Source: Ciona savignyi
Taxonomy: Eukaryota; Chordata; Ascidiacea; Phlebobranchia; Cionidae
Assembly: GCA_000149265.1 (NCBI GenBank)
Contig: CH002006.1
Span: forward strand, 1,052,376 to 1,116,375
Direction: 5' to 3'
DNA: 64,000 nucleotides
Shown: piece by piece, positions 33,269 to 43,929 of the stretch
Position numbering within the stretch: the stretch's first letter is position 1
Layout of the letters: each line of letters begins with the position of its first letter
Notes under the pieces: model-generated
What the model saw: the letters and a program-made list of their open reading frames with translations, nothing else
Told to the model about the DNA's origin: nothing
The model's database searches: none
Translations under genes and position numbers: made by a program

Positions 33269-33616
33269 ATTATAATAGAAAACCGCTGAACGCTCATCCA
33301 GTAAATAAAGTACCATCAACCAAGTGAGATATCAAGAGTGCGGGTCAGCGCGTTAACACTGTTTCCCATGTTAAGGACTCGGGTGTTCAAATAAGTGTAG
33401 GTCGCACCAGAGAGAGGCCTTATAGTGGGAATAAGAGGGAAACTGCACTCTAAAATGGATATTAGGAAATTAGAGTTAGTTTTAAACATTGGGTTAAAGC
33501 TGTCAATCAACATCCTACTACAGAAAGTCTAAGACGTTTTTTTACAATTTCAAACTGAAGCTTAGATCTGAAACCTAAAGTCAAAACCCTCCAAAAACGT
33601 TTTACTAAATTTTCAG

Positions 33617-33747
33617 CCCATACCCCTTCGTACATCGAAAACTTTTACCCTACAAAACAGCTAGTAGATGTACAATTAACACCTGAATTTCACGAAGCAT
33701 TGCTCCAATATTACAAAACTTTACAGCTAAACGAGAACACCGATTAG
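33617..33747 (+). pseudogene. Relic of a coding exon end, family unknown
   Basis: After an acceptor-like ATTTTCAG the frame reads about 43 residues, including FYPTKQLVDVQLTPEF, to a TAG stop. A related segment at 43848-43928 keeps the same frame, with mostly conservative changes, and also ends in a stop. Conservation of frame suggests both derive from the last exon of one gene family. I do not recognise it. Confidence 0.4.
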
Positions 33748-33754
33748 TATAGTC

Positions 33755-34030
33755 CGACCGTTTATTCTGGTGGTTTAGTTCGTCGCCTTTCAGTCGAAGC
33801 GTTGTAGATTCGAAACTGGTCGCTAGCTAGTCAGTTGTATCCTTGGTTAAGACACTTGATGGGACATTGCCTGACCTCAGCGAATTAATGGGCTCTACTA
33901 AATTGAAGGAACGTGTGAATCATACTTAACGCACTGCAAAAGCTTCGGTAACTGACGGTGGCCGCGCAAGGTGAACCGCCTCCCCAGTGAACAGTCAACG
34001 ATTGCGTATTACTACCACTGCCTGTCCGAA
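33755..34030 (+). repeat. SINE-1 copy, diverged
   Basis: Head CCGACCGTTTATTCTGGTGG through the CTGACGGTGGCCGCG body; the TATCC tail is lost. Confidence 0.75.
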
Positions 34031-34159
34031 ATTGTAGTCACATCTTTCGCTAACTGCGAAAGAAAGAATTTCGATTAATCTATCGCCACAGGGCAGTCTG
34101 AAAAATAAAGCATAAATATTTGCGGTTTTGCTTTGAAGGCGTCCTTTCATTGTGATTTT

Positions 34160-34375
34160 ATTTTAACGGACTTTCAAACATATATGACTGGCTCTACCCT
34201 CAGACCGTTTTTTTGTATAGAATTGGTATAACTGAGCCAAGTTTTGAACCCATGATTGGCTCTGCATCAGGACCGATTTTGTATAGAAGTCGGTATATGT
34301 ATCGGTTGCGTTTCGGTTGAGCCCGTCGTGGGGTCAAACCTTATCCCGATAAACAAATTAATCGTTCGCGTATAC
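34160..34375 (-). repeat. Two SINE-2 copies in tandem
   Basis: Two reverse units share GTTTTGAACCCATGATTGGCT and TTGTATAGAA.TCGGTAT segments; the A-box end is decayed. Confidence 0.5.
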
Positions 34376-34446
34376 CATAACACACTGGTAATGTTGTCAT
34401 GCCGTGAGCTGTGAGCAAAATGTCGTTTAGTGGGAAACAAATCAAT

Positions 34447-34737
34447 GATAGGATAGGATGTTCATGTTTATCCCCCTGAATGAGAAAACCTATGTGGTTA
34501 ACACACGGACAATCTTTAGATCACTTCGCGCCCATCGTCGGGTTACCGAAGCTATTGCAGTGTGTTGTATATGATAGACACGTTCCTTTAATTTGGTGAA
34601 ACCCATTAATACACTGGGTTCAGGCAATGTTCGTGAAGTGCCTTGCCCAACGACACAACCGAATAGCTAGCGAACAGTTTCGTACCCGCAACCTTTCGGT
34701 TAAAAGGCGTCGCAATATACCACCAGACTAACCGGAC
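34447..34737 (-). repeat. SINE-1 copy, full length
   Basis: Complete from GATAGGATAGGATG to CCGGACGG with scattered substitutions. Confidence 0.85.
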
Positions 34738-34997
34738 GGTTTAATGGGAAATATCAATGATCTATTCTTGTAGTCATGCCGGAAATTATATCTCATCAGC
34801 TCATATCGTGAAACAAATTGAACGGATATCGTGCAGTTGACATGCCAAATTACACTAACGTGAACTGACTGATTTAAACTATAGGATACACAATTAATGT
34901 ATAACCATGGGCGTGAGGCAGCTGTACCACGCGTAATGTTCGTAAATTTGTAACAGTATACCTAAAAACGTATCCTTCGTTAAATGTATGTTAAGAA

Positions 34998-35150
34998 TAG
35001 GATAGGATAGGATAGTCATGTTTATCCCCGTAAATGCGAAACCCAAGGGGGTTAACACACAGACAATGTTATTTCACCTCGCGCCCACCGTCGGGTTACC
35101 GGAGCTACTGCAGTGTGTTTTGTATGAGTTACACGTTCCTTCAAGTTAGT
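34998..35150 (-). repeat. SINE-1 copy, head truncated
   Basis: Tail plus body only; it stops at TTCCTTCAAGTTAGTAG and abuts the next, oppositely oriented copy. Confidence 0.8.
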
Positions 35151-35181
35151 AGTTGTGTATGATTTACACGTTCCTTTCAAT

Positions 35182-35525
35182 TTATGGTTGCGGGTACGAA
35201 ACTGGTCGTTATCTAGTCGGTTGTGTTCCTGGGAAAGACACTTAACAAACATTGCCTAAAAAATTGAAGGAACGTGTAAATCTTTCACAACACATTGCAA
35301 TAGCTCCGGTAACCCGGCAGTGGGCGCGATGTGATATAGCGATTGCCCGTGTGTTAAACCCCTTGGTTTTAAACGGTCGTGTGGCTGAATGGTTAACGCG
35401 ACTGATTCATATACCAATTTGATACATAAAAACGGACTGAGTGACGAGGCTATCATTGGGTCGAAACTGAGCCCGTAAAAAAAAACTTGGTTTTCCCATT
35501 CACGGGGATAAACTTAAATAACCAA
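35182..35525 (+). repeat. SINE-1 copy interrupted by SINE-2
   Basis: The body stops at CCCCTTGGTTTT and resumes at 35486 with CTTGGTTTTCCCATTCACGG, the normal tail sequence. Confidence 0.85.
35371..35485 (+). mobile_element. SINE-2 copy with target duplication
   Basis: 115 bp: A-box-like GTGGCTGAATGGTTAACGCG, B-box-like GGGTCGAAACTGA, and an A-rich end of nine A. It is flanked by CTTGGTTTT at 35362-35370 and 35486-35494. This defines the ends of the family. The A box strongly resembles Ser/Leu tRNAs. Confidence 0.85.
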
Positions 35526-35827
35526 TTACTTCACATTTATTTCGAGGATACAATACTGCTAGCCAGCACTCGACATGCGTCTGGTATTTGTACTTGTATA
35601 TGCAACCCGTAATAATGGTGAATTAACATTATAAAAGGCAACTTATAATTCCAATTTTAAACATTGTTTACCTATTACAATCACATCCCTTTGTAGATCA
35701 CAATACTGACAGTTACGTAATAATGATGAATAACAATATTAAAAGGGATGGTTAATTTTAACCTAGAAAACTAGTTTACTTATTAAATTGCATTAATTTC
35801 AAGGCCACATACAGCAGTCAGTATGCA

Positions 35828-36265
35828 CCTATGTATCTAGTATTTTTACCGCACTATTCATCTAGTATTTTTACCACATATGCATCTAGTAATTTTACCG
35901 AATATGCATCTAGTATATTATCACATATGCATCTAGTATTTTTACCACATATGCATCTAGTATTTTTAGCACAATATGTACCTAGTATTTTTAGCCAATA
36001 ATATGCATCTAGTATTTTTACTGCATAGCATCTATTATTTTTACCGCATATGCATCTAGTATTTTACCACATATGCATCTAGTATTTTTACCACACATGC
36101 ATCTAGTATTTTTACCACGTATGCATCTAGTATTTTTACCACATATGCATCTAGTATTTTACCACATATGCATCAAGTATTTTACCACATATGCATCTAG
36201 TATTTTTACCACACATGCATCAAGTATTTTTACCACGTATGCATCTAGTATTTTTACCACATTAA
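35828..36265 (+). repeat. 24-bp minisatellite
   Basis: About 18 units of ATGCATCTAGTATTTTTACC plus a 4-base variable end (ACAT most often), with one- or two-base length changes in several units. The His/Val-rich open frame across it is a repeat translation. Confidence 0.92.
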
Positions 36266-36884
36266 CATATAACATTACCGTGCGTGCGTGCCGTGCTTAC
36301 TTTTAACCACAATCAGTCACTTTTTGTGGTGTACAAATTATGTAAGGAAACGCAGTACGTTTTCTATGCACAATATGACAGCATAATTAACGATTGTGAC
36401 GGGCGTGTCTTAAAAGCCGCCTTAATAAGCACTGCTGTTACTTGTAACTTCAACGAGGTAACTGGTAGCCTACATATTAGCAGAGTACTTTTGTGTTACC
36501 TGTCTTTGATATCTTTATGCTTTAAATACGTGTGAGAGGTTTCAGCTTTTGTTTTAGGCAGTGTATTATGGTTTAATGTTTCGTGTCCTTAGAACTGAGC
36601 TTTTGTTAGAACTATAACAAGCGCATTGATGAATGTGGAACATAATGCACGTTTTCGCATAACGATCGGTTTAAATAGCCATTAAATGTTAGAGTTCTTG
36701 TAATTAACATTAACAGCATTACATTAACATGTATGCAAATCGTATCATGACTAAAGGATGTAATTGTTGTGGTTTAACTGTGGCATATTTTTGTATAGCG
36801 TAACAGAACGTATATTCAAAATCTAATATAGTGTCTATGAAATTCACTTAGACAGAAACTAAAGAGTTTAACATTTAATGCCCA

Positions 36885-37060
36885 AACAAGTCAGTCATTT
36901 TATGTTATGCCTAAATTAGTCAGTCATTTCATGCAATGTCTAAATTAGTCAGTCAGTTCATATAATTCCTTGTCAAGTCAGTTAGTACGTGCAACCCCTA
37001 AATTAATCAGTCCTTTTATATAATCGCTAATCAAGTCAGTTATTGCATGTAATTGTAGTC
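36885..37060 (+). repeat. Degenerate tandem repeat, about 40 bp
   Basis: Four units of AAGTCAGTCATTTTATG / TTAGTCAGTCATTTCATG type sequence, diverged. Confidence 0.7.
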
Positions 37061-37238
37061 ACTATATTCAAAGTGGTTTGGGTGAAAATGGGGTCTCAAA
37101 CCCGTCCTGGTGCAGTCTTGGCTTACCCTTGCACCAAATAAGTAATGTTTAATGTAGGTGCTAATCTTGGCTAACACAATTATCCTTATTAAGCCTAGAA
37201 TACAACATTAGAGATTCTTTAAAGAAATTTCCGTGAAA

Positions 37239-37943
37239 ATGGGACAAAAGTCGAGTCATGCACAACAAAGTCAGAACGGCAACGAAGAGCAAAAGAACGA
37301 TGATGCGATATCAGACAATATTGGGTTGTTGGCACTAGAAGAGTTGCAAGGGAAATCCCCGATTGTGATATTCCAGCAATGGTACGGTGAAGCGTTTCGA
37401 GTGGGCGCGGTGCAACCGTTTGCAATGTCGCTTTCAACCTGCGGGTCGGATTGTCGACCAAGCAACCGCATAGTATCGCTAGGAAACGTAGACGAAAAAG
37501 GCTTCTATTTCGGAACCAGGAAAGGAAGCAGAAAGGCGGTCCAGATTCAAGAAAATCCGCATGCTGCAGCCACATTTTACTGGCCTAAGCTTAATCGTTC
37601 AGTTCGCATTGAAGGCTGCGTGCAGCTATCTGACGATCGGACACCGTACAACATATGGCCGGAATATGTCAAAATCGGGTTTCACGCATCGTCGGAAATA
37701 GGAGAAGTTGCAAGCGAGGCTGAGCTGGCCGAAGCCCATCTTACAACGGTGAAAAAGTTTGCAGAAGTCGACGAGGTACCATTTCCAGAACACTATCAAG
37801 CGTATTGCATTGTCCCTACTGTAGTGGAGTTCATGCACGAAAGGTTGGATGGTCCCAACGATCGTTATCGGTTTACCAAAGTGACCGAAAATGGCGTCGA
37901 AAAGGACGAAAGTGGTTGGGCTTGCGTGAAGCTGTATCCCTAA
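37239..37943 (+). CDS. Pyridoxamine 5'-phosphate oxidase-like flavoprotein (PNPO family paralog)
   Basis: Intronless, 234 residues from the ATG at 37239; a GTG two codons upstream is unlikely to be the start. PNPO enzymes are FMN-dependent and oxidise pyridoxine or pyridoxamine phosphate to pyridoxal phosphate. Family signatures run in order: MSLSTCGSDCRPSNRIV (63-79), FGTRKGSRKA (91-100), FYWPKLNRSVRIEG (113-126), SSEIGEV (151-157), PTVVEFMHERL (193-203) and the C-terminal KLYP (231-234). Differences from the canonical enzyme matter: the usual RLHDR, whose Arg and His hold the substrate phosphate/ring, reads GPNDR at 205-209; SSQIG reads SSEIG; the final RLxP has Lys. FMN-side motifs are better kept than substrate-side ones. 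The N-terminus MGQKSS fits an N-myristoylation signal. It may be a retrocopy or a diverged paralog with another substrate. The C-terminal flank carries no intron. Confidence 0.85.
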   Translation: MGQKSSHAQQSQNGNEEQKNDDAISDNIGLLALEELQGKSPIVIFQQWYGEAFRVGAVQPFAMSLSTCGSDCRPSNRIVSLGNVDEKGFYFGTRKGSRKAVQIQENPHAAATFYWPKLNRSVRIEGCVQLSDDRTPYNIWPEYVKIGFHASSEIGEVASEAELAEAHLTTVKKFAEVDEVPFPEHYQAYCIVPTVVEFMHERLDGPNDRYRFTKVTENGVEKDESGWACVKLYP

Positions 37944-38045
37944 GACTGCGAGATGAAATAATTGAATTTAACGTACGTTTTTAAATCACTGCATTTCTTT
38001 CCTTTTGGATATAAAGCAACGGTTTATCCACGGCTCTCTTTTAGA

Positions 38046-38245
38046 CATTTTAAGACAATAGTCAAATTGTAGGAGCTATTACAGTGCGCGCATGGTTGGT
38101 TTACTTGTATCGTCGTGGGTGGGAAGCCAGGCTTCATTTATGGGTATCGTAAAACACCTCATGTCCACAATCGAGTTGCTGGAGCTATTACAGTGCGTGC
38201 ATGGTTGGTTCAATTGTATCCTCGTGGGTAGGCAGCCAGGCTTTA
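38046..38245 (+). repeat. Tandem pair of a SINE-related unit
   Basis: GGAGCTATTACAGTGCG.GCATGGTTGGTT occurs twice about 115 bp apart. The GGAGCTATT.CAGTG core is shared with SINE-1 and with the array at 39430. Confidence 0.75.
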
Positions 38246-38249
38246 TTGA

Positions 38250-38332
38250 TCAATAGCTAGCGACCAGTTTCGAACCTGCAAACCTTCGGTTGAAAGGCGT
38301 GGCACCAAACCGCCAGATTAACCGGCCGGACA
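38250..38332 (-). repeat. SINE-1 head fragment
   Basis: Only the tRNA-like end (CTAGCGACCAGTTTCGAACC to CCGGCCGG) is present. Confidence 0.75.
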
Positions 38333-39198
38333 AAACTACATTGCTTCGTGTGTCTTTGTTTTATAACAAAAAAAACAATTGCAAATACGAAATAATAATA
38401 AACAAATCAGGTACCTTTTATATTAAGTATGAGACATGCATCAAGAGCAATATAGTGAAATTGGATTTTACAAAAAAAGAGTTTATACTCTTCTAAGAGT
38501 GACCATAGTTTAAAAAGCACAAATTTCACAACCTAAACTGGTTTTAAACCCACACCCGTTTAATCCATACAAGCAAGCCACAGGAGTTTCATTCTTAAGG
38601 TGTTAAAACACATAACTTAAAACGTTCGCGTTACAGTTTCAAACTCGTGTTTGTTGAATCTCCAATGGACCACTTACAACAGCACAAAACAACAGTTGTT
38701 ATTTTTAAGTACTCTGTTAAATTTCACAATGTCAAATGGCGACTGTCGAGTTTCTTTATTCCGGCAAAAGAAAGATACGGACAAAAGTCATTATCCGACA
38801 ATTTATTGGTTCGATATTTAACCTGGCCACTTTCTACTCGATTACCTTGTTAAAAAGTTCAGGAATTCTGTCTCGATAAAAACATTGTATAAAGTATACA
38901 ACACGCTATTACAGCTCGGCCACGTTTATGATGGGCAAGGTTAGTCACATTTATAACGACTGTCGCTTCTGTACAAAAACATAAAAATAAATTTCCTATC
39001 ATAACAGTGTAAAGTTTCAAAGTACGTATGGCTATATTAAAATACGCATACTTATTTAATGTTCTAAGTGGGCAGAAAAATGCTTTAAACGTATTTTCCT
39101 GCGTATAGCAGATAGTGGGTTTGAACCCTCCATCCTTTGGACTGGACACCACAATACACAATTGTTTGTTGACCTCCAAAGTTACGGGTTCGATTCTC

Positions 39199-42100
39199 TC
39201 AGGCGTCTTCACGAGAAGAATCGTCTAGCATGAGCGAGCGAATTGCTCCACTTGAACCGTTGGAAGGAAGTTTTGATGACTTTCTGTGCAACTTTTCTTG
39301 GATTTCAACGATCGACTTTCGTCGCGTACTCGGCACTTTTCTCGAAGCGAAGATAATCTAAGGATTAGGTGTTACGGTTATTACAGCATATTATAGTTAG
39401 AAGATTTTCAAAATTTCTCGATTGGATTTATGTAAACTGGCTTACTCAGGTGCACAGTAATACACCTCATACCCATGGTCAAGTCGCTGGACCTATTACA
39501 ATGTGTGGATAATCAGACATGACTTTCAATTTGGACGACTCATTAGATACCACTGGGTTGAAACAATGTAAAGTGGCTTGCTCAGGTGCACAGTAATACA
39601 CCTCATGCCCACAGTCGAGCACAGTAATACATCTCATGCCCACAGTCGAGCACAGTAATACACCACATGCCCACAGTGGAGCACAGTAATACACCTTATG
39701 CCCACAGTCGAGCTCAATAATACACCCCATGCCCACAGTCGAATTGCCGGAGCTATTGCAGTAAGTGGATAATCAGACATGACGTTTAATTTGGACGACT
39801 CATTAGATACCACTGGGTTGGAGCAATGTAAAGTGGCTTGCTCAGGTGCACAATAATACACCTCATGCCCACAGTCGAGCACAGTAATACACCTCATGCT
39901 CACAGTCGAGTTGCTGGAGCTATTCTAGTCAGACACTATTAAGTTGGAGCAATATATACGTGTTGAATTACCAAGCACATTAATGCGAAATTACCAACAT
40001 CGTTTTAGAAAAGCGAACAGTAGATTACTATAAAGTAAATTGTAGCTTACCTGTAATACTGTAACTGCTACAAACGGCAGAAAGGCATATTCCCCGATAG
40101 CGGCGCTAGAGAACGGGAATACGAACGACACGATCGCCCCTGTCATCCAGTAGGTAGCAGCAGAGAGGTAAAGCGCGGTCGGTCGAGTCGTCTGCGTGGT
40201 TAGTTGCGACGACAGAGCCACAAACGCGATCCCGGGCCCACCCATTACCGAAGTTGTGTATATTATTAACGTCGCTATGCTGAAGTACGGCAGCAAGTCG
40301 CTTAGGTCCTGCAGTGCGGCGAATATAACAAGACAAACAAGAGAGCAAGCGCAGATCCCGAGACCGGTTACCAGAAGCATTTTCGTCCCAATTTTGCGGA
40401 TGGTTTGGGAGAAGAAAAAGGTAACGACGAACGTAATCAAGTGCATACCTGAGGAAAGAGAAATATATTTGTTACACTTATTATTAAAAAATGTTCAAGG
40501 GTTAAACAGAAGGTAAAAGAGAGATTCGTCACACTTATCCTAAAAAAAATGTAAGCGTTAAACAGAACTGTTTGATAAAGTCAATTTATAAACACATTTA
40601 AAACAGTATTTAAGGCTTGAATTAACGTTGTACAGCAATGCTTGTCATCTCGCTGAACTTCTTATTTAACAAAACTAGATTTGGGCAATGTCCGTCAAGT
40701 GCCCAAGGACACAACCAACCAGCTAGCGACCAGTTTCGAACCTGCAACGCTTCGGCTGAAACGCAAATCACTAACCCATCAGATTAATCTGTCGGAATAT
40801 ACTACCCATTTTGCAAAGTGGGATAATCCTACTAACATTTTAAAAGTAATCATACCAATCGATGCATAAGTCGCATTTTCCCCCTTTACTCCTGCTGTGT
40901 GGAAGATATGGTTGGAATACAGGGCGACAGCTGAAATCCCAGTCGTCTGCATACTCCCCATCACCAATATCGTACAAATTAACTGCTGACGGTACTTCGG
41001 TGTTTTTAGCATCTCCCAAATCGTTGCTTCCCTAATGTTTTGGTCCATTTCGATCTCTTTATTTAACGAGTTGAATTCAGAAGCAATCGCGTTTGGGTCT
41101 GGTTTTCTGAGTCGTTTCAGCAGCTTTAATGCTTCATCTTCGCTAGTTTTGTGTTTAAGAAGCCAGCCAGGGGTTTGTGGGATCCAAAACACGCTGGCTA
41201 AGTACACCAATGAGAACAGAATTGGTACACAGACAAGGTACGGCCAGCCTGTTTCACTTCCCAGCACACTAGGATGGCCAACTCCATTTCCCAGAGCGTA
41301 ACCAAGAGGAACAACAATACCAGAGAGACTGAGGTGTTGTCCCAAGGTTCTGTGGGTCGTTGTTTCGGATATGAGCAAGGGCGCCGCCGTAAAACCGACC
41401 CCACGAGCGAAACCGCATAGAAAACGACCGACTATGATGCTCTCGTACGTTTTAAAGTACACAGCTACTGGGCCCATCAAAATGCAAGACAGAATACTGA
41501 TGACGTGCGTGAAAATCAAGCTTCCTCGACGGCTGCAAAATAACCAGGTTAGGGTGGTAAAACGTGGACAAATATCTACAATTTATGCACAAAATATTTA
41601 ATCATATTTGAATTTAAGGCGTTTGGTGCCTCAAAGGTCCGTAAAAGGTATATTCATGTTTTACTTTTGGCCGACAGATTAGTCTAGTGGTTCAGTGCGT
41701 AGAATATTAGCCGAAGGATTGGAGGTTCACACTGGTCTCTACCTAGTCGGTTGTGGTCTTGGACAAGGCACTTTACGGACATTGCCTGAGCCCAAAGGAT
41801 TAATACTAACTTAAAGAAACGTGTAAAGGAAAACGCAAGGCGCGGTATTACGCGGGCAATCGTTGGATTATCCTTCTTCGCAATCACCTAAAGGTTTTAA
41901 CACAAACTTTTAAAGTCACCTTGTGCTTACCGCAAGATTATCGGAGCCAGTGTATTGTGGTGTATATAATTAAGACGTTTTATTGCGATGTATATAATTA
42001 AGAATTTATTGGACTACAGCTACAGTTTAAACTATACCCACAAGGATAAGCTGATATTACTAAAACTTAATACAACTTGCACAACTTAGATGAATAGACA

Positions 42101-43643
42101 TGGAAACACATTAAGTTATCCCCATAAGCTCGGCTACTACTTAACGACATAAACAAATTAACCATTCGCACAATGTAATAGCTCCACAAACTCGGCAGTA
42201 AACATGATGTGTCTCACGAAAACTGTAGAAAGATCCTGACTTTTCACCGGCGGATAGATAAAATTGAATTATTCACAAAAAACGCCGTGTAATCACCAAT
42301 ACCCACAACAATTTAATGATTTACAAAACTAAGATTAAATGTTACTTCCAACAAAAAGTACCTGAAATAACTGACAACAAATTGAGCAGACAGCGCCCCG
42401 ATAAGCGAACCAACTAAAAGCATGGATTGTACAGATGTTATAAGAACCATCAGTGTCGTGTCTCCAATGCGTGTTTGGTAGCGATCCTGGAAAAATAGAG
42501 AGATTTAAATAAGTAACTTAAGAAACCGTTTTAGTTGATTCGGCTACAAATTTAAAGTTGATTCGGCTACAAATATGCTTGATTGGGACTTTAAAACATA
42601 ATGGCATTTTTTGGCTGCGTTTATTAAGATTGATTAGGGAACAAATATAATGTCTTGAAAATGTGTAACAGATAAACAGGCAGATTAAGTAAATTTGCAC
42701 ATAATCACACTTTGAATAGTCAGCCTTTGAATAACCAGGTCAAATACAAATAATGCACGTCAAATATACTGGAGAGGTAGTAAAGCATTCGTCCAAATAA
42801 TAAACTTAATTTAACTAAATACAGCCCAAATCCGTTTAAGATCGAGTTAAGACAAATAATAGATAGGACATTCATGCTTACATCCCCGTGAAGGGAAAAC
42901 GCAAGGCGTTATCACACGGGTAATCGTCAGATTACCTTGCGTCCACTTCTGGTTAGGGGGACTAACGAAGTGTCTTGTATATGATTGAGAAGTTCCTTTA
43001 AATTAATCCACTTGGTTCAGGCGATGCCCGTTGGGGGTCATGCCTAAGGACACAGCCGACTAGCCAGCGACCAGTTTCGAAACTGCAGCCCTTTGGCTGA
43101 AAGACGACGCATTAACCTACCAAGCAACTCGAATCGCGAAAATAAATTTTCGCAGTCGTTCTGAATCAAGTATTGAGGGATCTGACTCGAGTCATCAAAC
43201 CAATTGATTCGTGCTAGGTCGAGTCAAGTCAAGTCATTTGGCCGTTGTGACTCGGGTCAAGTAAGTTTATTTTGAAGTTCTACCTCGAGTTAGTCAAGTC
43301 ATTTAGCCGTTCTGGATAAAGTCAAGTCATTTTGAAGTTCTGACACGAGTTAGTCAAGTCATTTTGAAGTTCTGACTTGTGTCAACTTAAGTCATTAGCC
43401 GTTTTGACTCGGATCAAGTCAATAAACTATAGTCTGACGTAAGTCAAATTCAAGTATTTGTAAACTTTGTTTAACGCCACCCACAAACTCTCATACCTCG
43501 AAGGTCTGGTTTATGAAAGCTTGAACGACCGGCGCTGCTGGATTGAGAGAGGTCATTGTAAACGAAAGCAGAAGGAACGTGCAGATTTGTGTAATGTACA
43601 CAATAAACAAGCAGTAATTACTGCATACTGTTTTGGCAGCCAT
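39199..43643 (-). CDS. Sugar-transporter-like MFS protein (SLC2/GLUT-like)
   Basis: Five exons on the minus strand: 43643-43497, 42486-42362, 41532-40856, 40448-40051 and 39357-39199, joined in frame to 501 residues, the usual GLUT length. TM1 (about 11-31) is followed by an N-glycosylatable QAFINQTFE. The loop after TM2 reads SRRG (91-94), matching the MFS GRRG motif. GRFLCGFARGVG (126-137) is the TM4 motif. PQTPGWLL (209-216) replaces PESPRWLL. QTTGISAVALYSNHIF (286-301) matches the TM7 sugar-binding QLSGINAVFYYS motif. The C-terminal VPSTRRKSIVEIQEKL (457-472) replaces VPETKGR plus the EIQE tail. It is expected to move a hexose or related solute across the plasma membrane; the altered motifs suggest a diverged substrate. 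A 43-codon plus-strand frame over the last exon is a shadow. Confidence 0.87.
39430..39930 (-). repeat. Tandem array of SINE-related units in the 3' end of the last intron
   Basis: About ten copies of a 30-bp unit (CACAGTAATACACCTCATGC type) are grouped in two larger blocks of about 290 bp that also share TGGATAATCAGACATGAC and ATTAGATACCACTGGGTTG. The Cys-rich open frames reading VYYCAPLWA are repeat translations. Confidence 0.85.
40682..40796 (-). repeat. SINE-1 head fragment in transporter intron
   Basis: GGGCAATGTCCGTCAAGTGC to ATTAATCTGTCGG, with a deletion of TTGCC in the middle. Confidence 0.7.
41668..41890 (+). repeat. SINE-1 copy, diverged
   Basis: Head GGCCGACAGATTAGTCTAGT is well kept; the body has a deletion between AAGGATTAAT and GGAAAACGC. 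Confidence 0.7.
42862..43145 (-). repeat. SINE-1 copy in intron 1 of the sugar-transporter-like gene
   Basis: Near full length, moderately diverged. Confidence 0.75.
43190..43455 (+). repeat. Degenerate tandem repeat in intron 1
   Basis: GTCAAGTCATTTNGCCGTT / GTCATTTTGAAGTTCTGAC units alternate seven or eight times, ending just before the exon 1 donor. Confidence 0.8.
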
Positions 43644-43847
43644 GTTACTCAGTCAAATCCTTTGAACTGAAATCGCTTTCAAGAAAAGCGCTGTGAGGAA
43701 ATGAAATATTAATGGTCTTTGTTTTTTTACGAGATATCGGTGTACTTGGTACTTTGTGCGATATTGAGGGACATGATATATTCGTGGATAGATAGTAGAA
43801 GAAAAACATGAAATATTGACGAAAGTGTGGAACGACGTAACTTTTGT

Positions 43848-43928
43848 CCAACAAAACAGCTAGCAGATGTTCAATTTACACCTTTATTTTACGAAGCGCT
43901 TCTACACTATTACAAAATTTTACAGTAA
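43848..43928 (+). pseudogene. Second relic of the coding exon end seen at 33617
   Basis: Reads PTKQLADVQFTP, then about 15 more residues and a TAA. Same frame and length class as the 33.6-kb copy; no upstream exon is recognisable. Confidence 0.35.
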
Positions 43929-43929
43929 A

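Larger units (their letters stand above)
25941..33424 (+). mobile_element. Older solo LTR (plus), split by a younger element
   Basis: 25941-26203 plus 33269-33424 together match, in reverse orientation, one LTR of the BEL/Pao element inserted between them. Many substitutions separate it from the young LTRs, so it is considerably older. No internal region or second LTR is attached, so it is a solo LTR. The younger element cut it at ATTAT. Confidence 0.85.
25911..33510 (+). mobile_element. Foldback/MITE-like element split by LTR insertions
   Basis: GAGAAAACTAAACGGAGGGAAAG (left of 25941, given here as positions 25912-25934) continues beyond the LTRs at 33425 with AGAGGGAAACTGCACTC and TTAGAGTTAGTTTTAAACA. 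The uninterrupted form of this sequence is seen at 56791-56885. This identifies the pre-insertion target of the older LTR; a diverged short duplication (GCGGAA / GTGGGAA) may be its TSD. Confidence 0.6.

Noticed and set aside
36073..36306. HLVFLPHM-type repeat protein
   Set aside because: Translation of a 24-bp minisatellite, with units that change length and phase.
39112..39210. Possible tRNA gene suggested by GGGTTCGATTC
   Set aside because: No A box at the right distance and no cloverleaf; the sequence is the 3' end of the sugar-transporter-like gene's last exon and its flank.
39479..39903. Cys-rich repeat protein (VYYCAPLWA units)
   Set aside because: Translation of a SINE-derived tandem array inside an intron of the opposite gene's own strand; no start or signal support.
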